Source: an uncultured Desulfobacterium sp. | GTDB lineage: Bacteria > Desulfobacterota > Desulfobacteria > Desulfobacterales > Desulfobacteraceae | DNA: 19,992 nt | Direction: 5' to 3' | Assembly: GCA_937124525.1 (NCBI GenBank) | Contig: CAKZLA010000512.1 | Span: 1 to 19,992 of the forward strand | The notes under the pieces: model-generated | What the model was told of the DNA's origin: nothing | The model's database searches: none | What the model saw: the letters and a program-made list of their open reading frames with translations, nothing else | Program-made: the position numbers and the translations under genes | Part shown: positions 7,872 through 15,565 of the stretch, piece by piece | Layout of the letters: each line of letters begins with the position of its first letter | Numbering within the stretch: the stretch's first letter is position 1

Positions 7872-9785
7872 ATGATCAACATAACACTTCCTGATAATAG
7901 TATAAAGGTTTTTGAAGCCTTTCCCACTGGAATGGATGTGGCAAAAACCATCTCCGAAGGATTTGCCCGAAGCTGTGTGGCCATGGAGGTGGATGGTCAA
8001 CCCATGGATTTAAGCAGTAACATCACTTGCGACTGTGGGTTAAAATTTATCACCACCCGGGATGATGCAGCCCTTGAAATTTTGCGGCACAGTGCCGCCC
8101 ATGTCATGGCAGAAGCCATACAAAACCTCTACCAACGTGCGGATCTCACCATCGGACCGGTGGTGGAAGATGGCTTTTATTATGACATCGACATGGACCC
8201 GGTCTCTGAAGAGGATTTTCCCGCCATTGAAGCGGAGATGCAAAAAATCATCAAAGCCAAAAAAACCTTTGAACGTACGGTGGTATCCAAGGATGAGGCC
8301 CTTGCCATGTTCAAGGACAACCCTTATAAAATGGAGCTCATCAAAGCCCTGGAAGACCAGGAGATTTCCCTTTACCGTCAGGGCGGATTCACGGATCTGT
8401 GCCGGGGACCCCACATTCCCCATACCGGCATGATCAAGGGTATCAAGCTCATGAAAACCTCCGGGGCCTACTGGCGGGCAGACCAAACCCGGCAACAACT
8501 CCAGCGTGTCTATGGCACCGCTTTTTTTGATAAAAAAGAGCTAAAAAAACACCTTCACCTCATTGAGGAGGCCCAAAAAAGAGATCATCGTAAAATCGGT
8601 AACAAACTGGATCTGTTCAGCTTCCACCAGGAAGCCGCAGGCATGCCCTTTTTCCATGCCCGGGGCATGGATATGTGGAATGTGCTTCTGGATTATTGGA
8701 GGGAGGCCCACAGGGAAGCAGGGTACGTGGAAACTAAAACGCCGGTGATGCTCAGCCGTCATTTATGGGAAAAGAGCGGGCACTGGGAAAATTACAGAGA
8801 AAACATGTACACCTCTGTGGTGGATGAAGAAGAGTACGCCATCAAACCCATGAACTGCCCCGGCGGCATGTTGCTGTACAAGACCGGATCCCATTCCTAC
8901 AGGGATTTACCCATACGAGCCGGGGAGATCGGGCTGGTCCACCGGCATGAGCTTTCAGGTGCCCTGTCAGGGCTGTTCCGGGTCCGGGCGTTTCACCAGG
9001 ATGATGCCCATATTTTCATGATGCCGGAGCAGATTGAGGAAGAAATACTTGGGGTACTTCAACTGGTGGAAAAGGTGTACAGCCAATTTGGGCTGGGATT
9101 CCACCTGGAACTGTCCACCCGTCCTGAAAAATCCATTGGATCCGACGAAAAATGGGAACAGGCCACCAACGGGCTTAAGAATGCCCTGGATAAATATGGC
9201 CGGGAGTACCTCATCAATGAAGGCGACGGGGCCTTTTATGGTCCTAAAATTGACATCCACATTAAGGATGCCCTGGGCAGAACCTGGCAATGCGGAACCA
9301 TCCAGCTGGACATGGCCCTGCCGGAACGGTTTGATCTCACCTACAAGGGCACTGACAATGAAAAACACCGCCCCGTCATGATACACCGGGTGATTTACGG
9401 CTCCATTGAGCGGTTTTTCGGAATCCTGGTAGAACATTTTGCTGGAAAATTTCCCTTGTGGCTGGCCCCGGTCCAGGCCATTTTGCTGCCCATCAATGAC
9501 GAACTCAACCCCCATGCAGAAACGCTGCAAAAAGAGATGTCAAATCTGGGTATCCGATGTGAAGTGGATAAAAGAACCGAAAGCCTGAAAAAGAAAATCC
9601 GGGAAGCCCAAGTAAACTATATTCCCCTTATCATAACCGTGGGTGAAAAAGAAAGAGAATCCAGCACCCTGGCAGTGAGAACTCTGGATGGTAAGGTCCG
9701 CATGGGGTTGACCATGGAGGCCTTTTCACAGGTTGTCCTGAAGCATATCAAGGAAAGAACCCTGGATGCCCAATTGTTTGAATAG
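7872..9785 (+). CDS. thrS: Threonyl-tRNA synthetase
   Basis: This charges tRNA-Thr with threonine. The 637-aa product has the full class II layout: TGS domain (about 1-62), second additional/editing domain (about 63-225), catalytic core (about 240-530), and anticodon-binding domain (about 540-637). Editing residues His73 and His77 (RHSAAHVMAEA) and Cys177 (FTDLCRGPH) are present. Zinc/active-site ligands Cys329 (KPMNCPGG), His380 (FHQDDAHIF) and His505 (VMIHRVIYG) are also present. The ATG at 7872 starts the usual MINITLPD; its ribosome site is poor. It is not followed by infC-rpmI-rplT, a common arrangement in bacteria, but by an overlapping VanZ-family gene. Confidence 0.98.
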   Translation: MINITLPDNSIKVFEAFPTGMDVAKTISEGFARSCVAMEVDGQPMDLSSNITCDCGLKFITTRDDAALEILRHSAAHVMAEAIQNLYQRADLTIGPVVEDGFYYDIDMDPVSEEDFPAIEAEMQKIIKAKKTFERTVVSKDEALAMFKDNPYKMELIKALEDQEISLYRQGGFTDLCRGPHIPHTGMIKGIKLMKTSGAYWRADQTRQQLQRVYGTAFFDKKELKKHLHLIEEAQKRDHRKIGNKLDLFSFHQEAAGMPFFHARGMDMWNVLLDYWREAHREAGYVETKTPVMLSRHLWEKSGHWENYRENMYTSVVDEEEYAIKPMNCPGGMLLYKTGSHSYRDLPIRAGEIGLVHRHELSGALSGLFRVRAFHQDDAHIFMMPEQIEEEILGVLQLVEKVYSQFGLGFHLELSTRPEKSIGSDEKWEQATNGLKNALDKYGREYLINEGDGAFYGPKIDIHIKDALGRTWQCGTIQLDMALPERFDLTYKGTDNEKHRPVMIHRVIYGSIERFFGILVEHFAGKFPLWLAPVQAILLPINDELNPHAETLQKEMSNLGIRCEVDKRTESLKKKIREAQVNYIPLIITVGEKERESSTLAVRTLDGKVRMGLTMEAFSQVVLKHIKERTLDAQLFE

Positions 9786-10170
9786 ACAGGCCCTGGTATA
9801 TCAATGGCCCCTGGTGATTTACTGCATTGTCATTTTTGTGCAGTCGTGCTTTCCCTCCCCGGAGTTGCTGCAAGAGCTGGATTTATCCGATAAATCCCTG
9901 CACCTTGGAGGATACGCACTTCTGGGGGCGTTAATGGTGCGGATGCTAAAGCGAAAATTTCCGGGCCAAGGTCCATGGAAAATCATTCTGCTTGCCGTGG
10001 TGCTCAGTACACTTTACGGGGTATCCGATGAACTTCACCAGGCCCTGGTTCCCGGCAGACATGCCGATGTCATGGACATTGTGGCGGATCTGACAGGCAG
10101 TACTCTGGGGGCCATTCTTTTCTGGTGGGATCTGCCACTTCTTGACAGCCCCATTACAAATAAAACCTGA
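9766..10170 (+). CDS. VanZ-family membrane protein
   Basis: This is a 134-aa integral membrane protein with about four hydrophobic segments (about 12-28, 45-60, 72-86, 106-120). VanZ-like signatures are seen: DKSLHLGGYALLGAL (about 42-56), SDELHQALVPGR (about 87-98), and DIVADLTGSTLG (about 104-115). The family is named for the teicoplanin-resistance accessory VanZ. Most chromosomal members have no known function, so resistance should not be inferred. The ATG lies inside the 3' end of thrS (20-nt overlap, different frame), which indicates co-transcription and probably coupled translation. Confidence 0.85.
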   Translation: MPNCLNRQALVYQWPLVIYCIVIFVQSCFPSPELLQELDLSDKSLHLGGYALLGALMVRMLKRKFPGQGPWKIILLAVVLSTLYGVSDELHQALVPGRHADVMDIVADLTGSTLGAILFWWDLPLLDSPITNKT

Positions 10171-10188
10171 GCCCTTTTTGGGGCTTGA

Positions 10189-10226
10189 TCATAACATCGG
10201 CCAGCCCAGAGTGGCCGATGCTATGA
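10189..10226. terminator. Strong hairpin between convergent genes (family 1 repeat, copy B)
   Basis: TCATAACATCGGCCA (10189-10203) pairs with TGGCCGATGCTATGA (10212-10226) at 14 of 15 positions around an 8-nt loop. Read on the minus strand it reproduces the family 1 arm (GTTAGTCATAGCATCGGCCACTCTGGG), fused directly to the inverted arm. It sits between vanZ and the convergent moaE-like gene, so it may work as a bidirectional terminator. No T-run follows, so termination is an inference. Confidence 0.55.
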
Positions 10227-10242
10227 CTAACCCCCAATTTCT

Positions 10243-10290
10243 GTTGTGGGCGTACCCAAGTCAGAATATCTGCCCACCCGTGACAGTTAT
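10243..10290 (+). repeat. Dispersed 48-bp intergenic repeat, family 2 (copy 3)
   Basis: This starts GTTGTGGGCG, contains ATCTGCCC and ends GACAGTTAT, followed by an A-tract. It begins 16 bp after the hairpin and its right end overlaps the stop codon of the convergent moaE-like gene (TAA at 10289-10287). That implies the repeat contributed the last bases of that gene or its terminator. Confidence 0.6.
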
Positions 10291-10646
10291 TTAAAAAATT
10301 GGGTTTTGGAGGTCACTTCGGCCTTAACTTGATTAAGGGTTTCCGTAAGGACGGCAATGACATTTTCCCGGATATCCCCTCCCACCACAATGTACATGAC
10401 ATCCTCTCCCACCTGAAGTTCTTTTTCTTCGGCAATTTCCACAATGACATCAACGATGCCCGGCCTGTTCCTCTGGAAAGCCACAATTTCTTTAAGTCTT
10501 TCATGATTTACAGTGACCTTTAATCCTGTGACCTCTTCACCTTCCCTGGATGTGGCGCGAACCACACCGTTGTGACATAGAATCATACCGGCTTTATGGT
10601 AATCCGGGTGGGCTTTGAGTCGGTTGATCATTTCTTGAACATTCAT
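10287..10646 (-). CDS. MoaE-like protein (molybdopterin synthase large-subunit family)
   Basis: The 119-aa protein resembles MoaE. It has an early hydrophobic strand followed by a VVR motif (CHNGVVRAT, about 24-32) and a central ERLKEIVAFQRNRPGIVDVIVEIAEE region. Next is the LQVGEDVMYIVVGGDIRENVIAVL segment, and then a C-terminal Lys in LNQVKAEVTSK. In MoaE this Lys region lines the site where MoaD supplies sulfur to cPMP. The usual HR of the HRxG motif is not present (IAEEKELQVGED instead), and the terminal PxWKKE is replaced by TSKTQFFK, so this is a divergent member. The ATG at 10646 has GGGAGG about ten bases upstream. The divergent pyrR-moaB operon nearby fits a molybdopterin link. Confidence 0.7.
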   Translation of the reverse strand: MNVQEMINRLKAHPDYHKAGMILCHNGVVRATSREGEEVTGLKVTVNHERLKEIVAFQRNRPGIVDVIVEIAEEKELQVGEDVMYIVVGGDIRENVIAVLTETLNQVKAEVTSKTQFFK

Positions 10647-10973
10647 ATGCTATTTTCCTCCCTAAGTAATTTTTTTCATCATCATCATCGTTGTCCTGCG
10701 ATTTTGAGTCCATATTGCCAAAAACACCGGCCTGATGCTGTCCTAATGTAATATAGGTCTAAAAAAATAATCATTAAAATTCATAATTGATGGACGAGAT
10801 TAAAATTAGATCCAAATAAACATAAGAACGTTTTTAAGAATAGTAAAGCAACATTGAAATGGATGCCATTTAAGGGCTTGCCCGGGTGATTAAAAAATGA
10901 TAATTGTTGAATTTATCGTCGACAAAAATCGTCGGTGGGGAACACAGGAACCATGGAACAGGATGTTTTTTAT
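10647..10973. other. Divergent promoter region between the moaE-like gene and pyrR
   Basis: This 327-bp AT-rich spacer must carry the promoters for both directions, but no clear -35/-10 pair stands out. It contains a short perfect hairpin, AAATGG/CCATTT, at 10857-10871 and a duplicated ATCGTCG at 10915-10921 and 10928-10934. I see no gene, and no obvious PyrR-binding attenuator. Confidence 0.35.
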
Positions 10974-11519
10974 ATGAAAAGAAAACGAACCATTTTCACC
11001 CAAGAAGATATTGAACGCGCTATCACCCGGATGTCCTATGAAATAATTGAGGCCCACAAGGGGGTAAAGAATATTGCTTTGGCAGGGATTTTGACCCGGG
11101 GAGATTTTCTTGCAAAACGAATTCAGCATAAAATAGAAATGCTGGAAGGCTTACGGGTTCCTATGGGAGTCATGGATATCAATCTCTACCGGGACGACTG
11201 GACCCGCATCAGCCATCACCCCATTGTCAGGCCTTCAAAAATGCCTTTTCCCGTGGATGACAAGCAGGTGATCCTTGTGGATGATGTGCTTTTTACCGGA
11301 CGGACAATCCGGGCAGCCATGGACGCCCTCATGGATTTTGGCCGTCCCCCCCGCATAGAACTTGCCGTGCTTGTGGATCGGGGCCATCGAGAACTGCCCC
11401 TCCAGGCCGATTATAAAGGCACCACCGTTGCCACCCTGCACAGCGACACCGTCAATGTTTTCCTGAAGGAATATGATGGTGAAGACAGGGTGTTCATTGA
11501 ACAGGATAATGAATCATGA
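10974..11519 (+). CDS. pyrR: PyrR bifunctional regulator / uracil phosphoribosyltransferase
   Basis: PyrR proteins bind pyr mRNA leaders in response to UMP and also convert uracil plus PRPP to UMP. The product has the type I phosphoribosyltransferase fold, with the 13-residue PRPP motif VILVDDVLFTGRT (about 97-109), the N-terminal ERAITRMSYEIIEAHKG helix, AGILTRGDFLAKRI, and the VLVDRGHRELPL segment. I chose ATG at 10974 (AGGA ten bases upstream) because it gives 181 aa, the family's usual length, and starts in register with other PyrR proteins. An ATG at 10953 and a GTG at 10935 would add 7 and 13 residues. No pyr gene is in the window. It overlaps moaB by 4 nt, so the two are co-expressed. 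Confidence 0.92.
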   Translation: MKRKRTIFTQEDIERAITRMSYEIIEAHKGVKNIALAGILTRGDFLAKRIQHKIEMLEGLRVPMGVMDINLYRDDWTRISHHPIVRPSKMPFPVDDKQVILVDDVLFTGRTIRAAMDALMDFGRPPRIELAVLVDRGHRELPLQADYKGTTVATLHSDTVNVFLKEYDGEDRVFIEQDNES

Positions 11520-12025
11520 GTACATTACTGCATAAAAAAAAGGTGCCCCGGAATATCCGGCTGGCCGTTGTATCTGTCTCCACCACCCGGGGAATCGCAG
11601 AGGATAAAAGCGGTATCTGGATGAAAAAAGAGATCAAAAAAGAGGGCCATGAAACCGTGGTGCATCATGTGGTCACCGATGAGGTCAATGCCATCCAGGA
11701 GATGGTTAACCATGTGGTTGACGACGTGGGACCCCATGTGCTTCTCATGTCTGGCGGTACGGGTTTAAGCCCCCGGGATGTCACCGTGGAGGCGGTGTCT
11801 CCACTGTTTGACAAAGAACTCACCGCCTTTGGTCCTTTGTTTGCACAGCTCAGTTTTGAACAGATTGATTCTGCGGCTATAATGTCCAGGGCCACAGCCG
11901 GAATTATTCGCAATACCATCGTATTCTGCATGCCCGGAAGCCTCAACGCCTGCAAGCTGGCCTGCCAAAGTCTGATTTTTCCAGAACTTGGGCATCTGGT
12001 GAAACATCTGTCCGAGGCTCCCTGA
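11516..12025 (+). CDS. moaB: MoaB/Mog-family molybdopterin adenylyltransferase
   Basis: This 169-aa MoCF-fold protein would adenylylate molybdopterin before molybdate insertion, or be the non-catalytic MoaB relative. Seen: the strand RLAVVSVSTTRGIAEDKSG, the nucleotide/pterin-binding loop LMSGGTGLSPRDVTVEAV (about 78-95), FGPLFAQLSFEQIDSAAIMSRATAG, and the C-terminal VFCMPGSLNACKLA motif. SGGTG and MPGS are hallmark loops of the family. MoaB and Mog cannot be separated safely here. The start overlaps the pyrR stop (ATGA). With the divergent moaE-like gene it marks a small molybdenum-cofactor locus, fitting an organism with Mo/W oxidoreductases. Confidence 0.9.
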   Translation: MSTLLHKKKVPRNIRLAVVSVSTTRGIAEDKSGIWMKKEIKKEGHETVVHHVVTDEVNAIQEMVNHVVDDVGPHVLLMSGGTGLSPRDVTVEAVSPLFDKELTAFGPLFAQLSFEQIDSAAIMSRATAGIIRNTIVFCMPGSLNACKLACQSLIFPELGHLVKHLSEAP

Positions 12026-12061
12026 TTTATGAAATTATAACCTGAAAATATGAGGTGAATC

Positions 12062-12472
12062 ATGGAAGCACTTGAAGCATTACTGGATGAATGGGAAGAC
12101 ACGGAAACCCTTACCCGCAAGGCCTTTATTGCCATTAAAGACCACATCATGGCCATGGAGGGAATCACCCTGGAATTCAACGCCCGGCCCGGGGTGAGCT
12201 ATTCCCTTCGCCCCCGCCACAACAATCAGTCAGAGCGAAAACTGTTTGCCATGGCCGATGTCATTGATGATGATCCCAAGGAACGGTGGTTGTCTGTGTG
12301 TTTTTATGGCGATATGGTCACCGACCCCGATGAGATGGGAGACCTGATTCCCGAAGGACTCATGGGGGATGACGGCTATTGTTTTGACCTTGATGAATAC
12401 GATGAAGAGGCCGTTGAGTATATCAAGGCACGATTGACAGAAGCATTTGAATCCGCTGCATCAGAGTCCTGA
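12062..12472 (+). CDS. Conserved hypothetical acidic protein (136 aa)
   Basis: The strong ribosome site GAGGTGA just before ATG 12062 and good coding character make this a real gene. The protein is acidic and soluble. Its central part (FNARPGVSYSLRPRH, then KLFAMADVIDDDPKERWLSVCFYGDMVTDPDE) and its GLMGDDGYCFDLDEYDEE segment look like conserved blocks of a small family of unknown function. There is no signal peptide or membrane segment. It lies 36 bp after moaB on the same strand, so it probably belongs to the pyrR-moaB operon. A functional link to pyrimidine or molybdopterin metabolism is not established. Confidence 0.8.
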   Translation: MEALEALLDEWEDTETLTRKAFIAIKDHIMAMEGITLEFNARPGVSYSLRPRHNNQSERKLFAMADVIDDDPKERWLSVCFYGDMVTDPDEMGDLIPEGLMGDDGYCFDLDEYDEEAVEYIKARLTEAFESAASES

Positions 12473-12493
12473 AAAACGTCTACAGTCTTCTGG

Positions 12494-12540
12494 GTTGGGC
12501 TTTTCCATACATTGAACCAATGTTCACGGGAAAGCCCAAC
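12494..12540. terminator. Strong stem-loop after the pyrR-moaB operon
   Basis: GTTGGGCTTT (12494-12503) pairs perfectly with AAAGCCCAAC (12531-12540), extended inward by three more pairs (one G-U). A second small hairpin, CATTG/CAATG (12510-12522), sits in the loop. It lies 22 bp past the stop of the 136-aa gene. There is no downstream T-run, so it may act as an mRNA-stabilising or Rho-type end, or be a repeat. The rest of 12541-12703 shows no gene. Confidence 0.5.
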
Positions 12541-12663
12541 TTGAATACGAATAAAAACCTTGCGCATCCCGGAGCATTTGTCCGGAAATCGCATGAACTC
12601 TGGCTTGAGATGCCGATAATCAATTCAAAATTTTAAAAATACTCCCAAAAATGAGGTAATGTT

Positions 12664-12696
12664 GTGAAAAAGTGTCAAATAGTAAATGAAGGATGC
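12664..12696 (+). repeat. Dispersed repeat, family 3 (copy 2)
   Basis: GTGAAAAAGTGTCAAATAG is followed by TAAATGAAGGATGC. It closely matches the copy upstream of thrS at 7771-7800. It ends 8 bp from the 3' end of the convergent YchF-like gene. No clear left inverted end is found for this copy; a weak GCATCC at about 12565 is the only candidate. Confidence 0.5.
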
Positions 12697-12703
12697 TTTG
12701 GCA

Positions 12704-13774
12704 TTATACCTTAAACCGAATATTTAAAATATCTCCATCTTCCACGGTATACTCCTTGCCCTGGACATACATCTTCCCCACTTTTTTAAGTTCTGCTTCA
12801 GATCCATGGGTCATGAGTTCATCATACTTGATCACCTCGGCCCGGATAAACCCACGTTGGAGATCCGAATGAATGACCCCGGCAGCCACGGGGGCTGGAG
12901 ACCCTTTTCTCACCAGCCACTGTCTGACCTCATCCTGCCCCACGGTGAGAAATGAGACAAGTCCCAACGCCTTGAGGCACAGACGGGTCAACCCCCCCAG
13001 TGCAGTCTCTTCAATGCCAAGGTCCTCCAGAAATTCTGTTTTTTCTTCCTCGTTGTGCAGAAGACCAATTTGAGATTCCACCTTGGCAGACACCAGCATG
13101 GCCTCCATGGCCTGGGTCTCACAGGGAATCTTGAGATTTTCAAGCAGAGCCGTATTCCCAAGATCATCCTCAGACACATTCACGGCCAGGATCATCTGTT
13201 TTCTGGTGATAAAGGGATAACTTCTTATCATGAATTCTTCATCATCGGTGAGTTCCATGAGGCGAAGGGGGGTTTCCTGCTCCAGGTGGGCCTGCATTTT
13301 CTTCATGAGTACCAGTTCTTTTTGTTGATCCTCATCTTTTTTCTTTTTAACCAGCTCTTCAATGCGTTCAATGCGTTTCTCCACAAAAATCTGATCGTGC
13401 ATGATAAGTTCAGAATAGACCATTTCCACATCTCGCAAGGGGTCAACAGAACCTTCCGGGTGATAAATAGCGTCATCTTCAAAGGCCCGCACCACATGGC
13501 AGATAGCGTCCATGTCAGCAATGTCTCTAAAGATATCGCCCCGGGCAATGTTTTCCTGTTCCATCTTGGGTAACAACGCAAGATCAATGCGGGCTCGCAC
13601 CTCTTTTTTGGGGGCGTACATCTCCACCATATTATCAAACCGAATATCAAGGATGTCTGCGGTTCCCGGTATGGGTTTTGGGGCACCTCCCTGCTCTTTG
13701 AGTTCACTGCCTGTCAATATCTGAAACAAAGTTTTCTTTCCGGTCTGGGCCAGACCGATGATTCCGATTTTCAT
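12704..13774 (-). CDS. Divergent YchF/OLA1-family P-loop protein
   Basis: The 356-aa product has the YchF layout: N-terminal G domain (about 1-120), a long charged helical insertion (about 125-175), more G-domain, then a C-terminal TGS-like domain (about 275-356) with VRQWLVRKGSPAPVAAGVIHSDLQRGFIRAEV and GKEYTVEDGDILNIRFKV. YchF proteins bind ribosomes and usually hydrolyse ATP. The nucleotide motifs here are degenerate: the P-loop is GLAQTGKKT with Lys14 where Ser/Thr is usual, and the G3 DxxG region reads DLALLPKM with no Gly. The NxxE-type motif survives as NVSE. I placed the start at ATG 13774 (AAGGGA upstream) because the fold begins at MKIGIIGLAQTGK; the frame is open to 13933 but that extension is not homologous-looking. 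Likely a paralogous subfamily, not canonical YchF. Confidence 0.85.
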   Translation of the reverse strand: MKIGIIGLAQTGKKTLFQILTGSELKEQGGAPKPIPGTADILDIRFDNMVEMYAPKKEVRARIDLALLPKMEQENIARGDIFRDIADMDAICHVVRAFEDDAIYHPEGSVDPLRDVEMVYSELIMHDQIFVEKRIERIEELVKKKKDEDQQKELVLMKKMQAHLEQETPLRLMELTDDEEFMIRSYPFITRKQMILAVNVSEDDLGNTALLENLKIPCETQAMEAMLVSAKVESQIGLLHNEEEKTEFLEDLGIEETALGGLTRLCLKALGLVSFLTVGQDEVRQWLVRKGSPAPVAAGVIHSDLQRGFIRAEVIKYDELMTHGSEAELKKVGKMYVQGKEYTVEDGDILNIRFKV

Positions 13775-13866
13775 TGCGTTTTTGTCCCTTAGTCGATTTG
13801 AATAGGTGATGCTAGATAATGAGGTTTCCAGGCCAGATTCCCAGAAAATAATTGATATAACAGACA

Positions 13867-14994
13867 TTAATCCTTGAATGTCTGTTGAATCTTTTCCACA
13901 GATTTTCGATCTTGAATGAGAACGTCTATGCACGCTTGGTTTAATTTAATGCCTCCCAATTTTTTTAATTCAAGAAAGGCATCGTCGTTTGTCCAGGCCT
14001 GCTTGTATGAGCGCTCACTGGTAAGGGCATCAAAGATATCTGCCACGGACACAATTTGGGTTTCAATGGGAATTTCATCATTTTTCAGTTGGTTCGGATA
14101 TCCTTTACCATCAATGGTTTCATGGTGACTCTCTGATATATTACGTAAAAGGGAGATGTGTTCAAAGGATTCTAATCCCATCTGCGCCACAATGGTGTCA
14201 ATAATATCACGTCCCTTGGAGGAATGGGTTTTCATAATCTGCCATTCCACCTTGGTGAGTCTTCCCGGCTTCAAAAGAATATGATCGGGGATTCCAATTT
14301 TCCCGATATCATGGAGCGGGGCAAATAAAAACAGATGCTCAATCATTTCATCATTCAAATGATATTTTTCAGATTTTGCCAATTGTTGGGCAATCAGACG
14401 TGAATATCGTGCCATCCTTTCCAGATGATTTCCTGTTTCCGGATCTTTATAACTCACAAGGTTTAACACACTTTTAAAGGAACCTATCATGGCCCGAATG
14501 GCGTTAAGCCTGTTCACAATAAGACAGTTGATAAGGTTGGAAAAAATATTGAGAGTGGAAAGAGATGCCATGGAGAACATTTCTTTTTCATAGGAATTAA
14601 AGAAAACAACCCCCAGAAATTTTTCTCCATCCACCATGGGGACGGCATAACTTGAACCATAGCCTTGGGCAGCGATGTTTTTTGTGTGTTCGTTTTCACC
14701 ATTTTTGAACAGCTCCAGATCATTTACCAGTCGGGGTCGATGTAATTTTCTCAGTTTATTCAGAGAAGAGGCTGTATCAATATCACAGGAGTAAGCGCTT
14801 ATGGGGTCATCCATGCCACTGTAGATAAATGATGACAGTCCCTTCATTTCAGGGTCATACAGTATGACAGAAATACGGTGGACAAATTCAAAATGCGTTT
14901 TCAGAGCCCTGTGGATAATTTTAATCTTGTCATTAAAGGTATTATTGGTATGCAGATTTTCCAACAATCCATCGGTTATAAAAATATCCTTCAT
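13867..14994 (-). CDS. GAF-like / HD-GYP cyclic-di-GMP phosphodiesterase
   Basis: The 375-aa protein has a GAF-like N-terminal sensor (about 15-165; RLVNDLELF, YAVPMVDGEKFLGVVFFNS) and a C-terminal HD-GYP domain (about 170-370). Catalytic residues seen: His190, His228-Asp229 in PLHDIGKIGIPD, His257, His290-His291-Glu292, the GYP at 298-300 in DGKGYP, and Asp/Ala of VADIFDALTSERSYK. The family hydrolyses cyclic-di-GMP to GMP or pGpG with a metal centre. The set is complete, so activity is expected. No membrane segment is evident, so it is probably a cytosolic sensor-output protein. The ATG at 14994 has GGGAG six bases upstream. It lies 92 bp upstream of the YchF-like gene on the same strand. 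Confidence 0.92.
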   Translation of the reverse strand: MKDIFITDGLLENLHTNNTFNDKIKIIHRALKTHFEFVHRISVILYDPEMKGLSSFIYSGMDDPISAYSCDIDTASSLNKLRKLHRPRLVNDLELFKNGENEHTKNIAAQGYGSSYAVPMVDGEKFLGVVFFNSYEKEMFSMASLSTLNIFSNLINCLIVNRLNAIRAMIGSFKSVLNLVSYKDPETGNHLERMARYSRLIAQQLAKSEKYHLNDEMIEHLFLFAPLHDIGKIGIPDHILLKPGRLTKVEWQIMKTHSSKGRDIIDTIVAQMGLESFEHISLLRNISESHHETIDGKGYPNQLKNDEIPIETQIVSVADIFDALTSERSYKQAWTNDDAFLELKKLGGIKLNQACIDVLIQDRKSVEKIQQTFKD

Positions 14995-15107
14995 GCTTTC
15001 TCCCTAATTCCAGTATACGGGCCTGGGGTTGAAATCGGCTGACATCCGAAAATTGAAAGCCCCATTTGGCAAGACAACGTCTAATCCCCTGTCCATGGAA
15101 CTTAGCT

Positions 15108-15124
15108 TGATCATAACTTCGACC
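15108..15124 (+). repeat. Degenerate family 1 repeat arm
   Basis: GATCATAACTTCGACCA matches the 10188-10203 arm at 15 of 17 positions. It lies in the 262-bp spacer 14995-15256, between the HD-GYP gene and the 102-aa gene. No inverted partner as clear as in the other copies is seen, and no gene is supported in the rest of the spacer. Confidence 0.4.
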
Positions 15125-15256
15125 ATTTGCCACAACTGGTGGTCCAATGAACAAATTGAGTGGTGGAACATAAATTTTTTCCTCTTGGTGGATCAAATTA
15201 TTGCCTTGATGATGGGTATCAAAGTTTTAGCAGAAAAAAATTTTTTATCCATGTAC

Positions 15257-15565
15257 TTAAAGTCTGGCCTGGATCACCTTGTGGAGGATATTTTTCACAA
15301 AGTCTTTCATATTTTCCGTGGCATAATTGGTCAGGTAGAATTCTTTTTGGGCGGCAATGACTTTATCTGTTAGAAGCTTGTCAATGCCCTCTGAGAACAC
15401 CTGGGACAGGTAGGCTTCGTCCGTGATATAAAGATCCAGCACAGCAAGGGTTTTAATCCTGAAATTTCCCAATATGGTTGGGGGCTTATGATAAAAAAAG
15501 CCCGATTGCCGTGGTCGGGGATAATCCTTCAGTCCAAAAATAATATTTGGCGATGGCCGGTTCAC
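15257..15565 (-). CDS. Hypothetical protein (102 aa) coupled to the sugar-phosphate transferase
   Basis: The GTG at 15565 has an excellent AAAGGAGG ribosome site six bases upstream and overlaps the preceding stop in GTGA. A longer reading of the same frame to 15715 would run inside the transferase gene and is not supported. The product is soluble: a Pro/Lys-rich N-terminal third (PSPNIIFGLKDYPRPRQSG) and a helical C-terminal part (ITDEAYLSQVFSEGIDKLL...). No signal peptide, membrane segment or known motif is visible, and I do not recognise the family. Tight coupling to a lipid-linked sugar transferase suggests a role with it, but this is inference from position only. Confidence 0.75.
   Translation of the reverse strand: MNRPSPNIIFGLKDYPRPRQSGFFYHKPPTILGNFRIKTLAVLDLYITDEAYLSQVFSEGIDKLLTDKVIAAQKEFYLTNYATENMKDFVKNILHKVIQARL

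Noticed and set aside
9766..10170. Antibiotic-resistance call for the VanZ-family gene
   Set aside because: There are no van operon genes nearby and the VanZ family is widespread with mostly unknown function.
13775..13933. N-terminal extension of the YchF-like ORF up to 13933
   Set aside because: The fold begins at MKIGIIGLAQTGK (13774) with its own ribosome site; the 53 extra residues look non-coding and overlap the 3' end of the HD-GYP gene.
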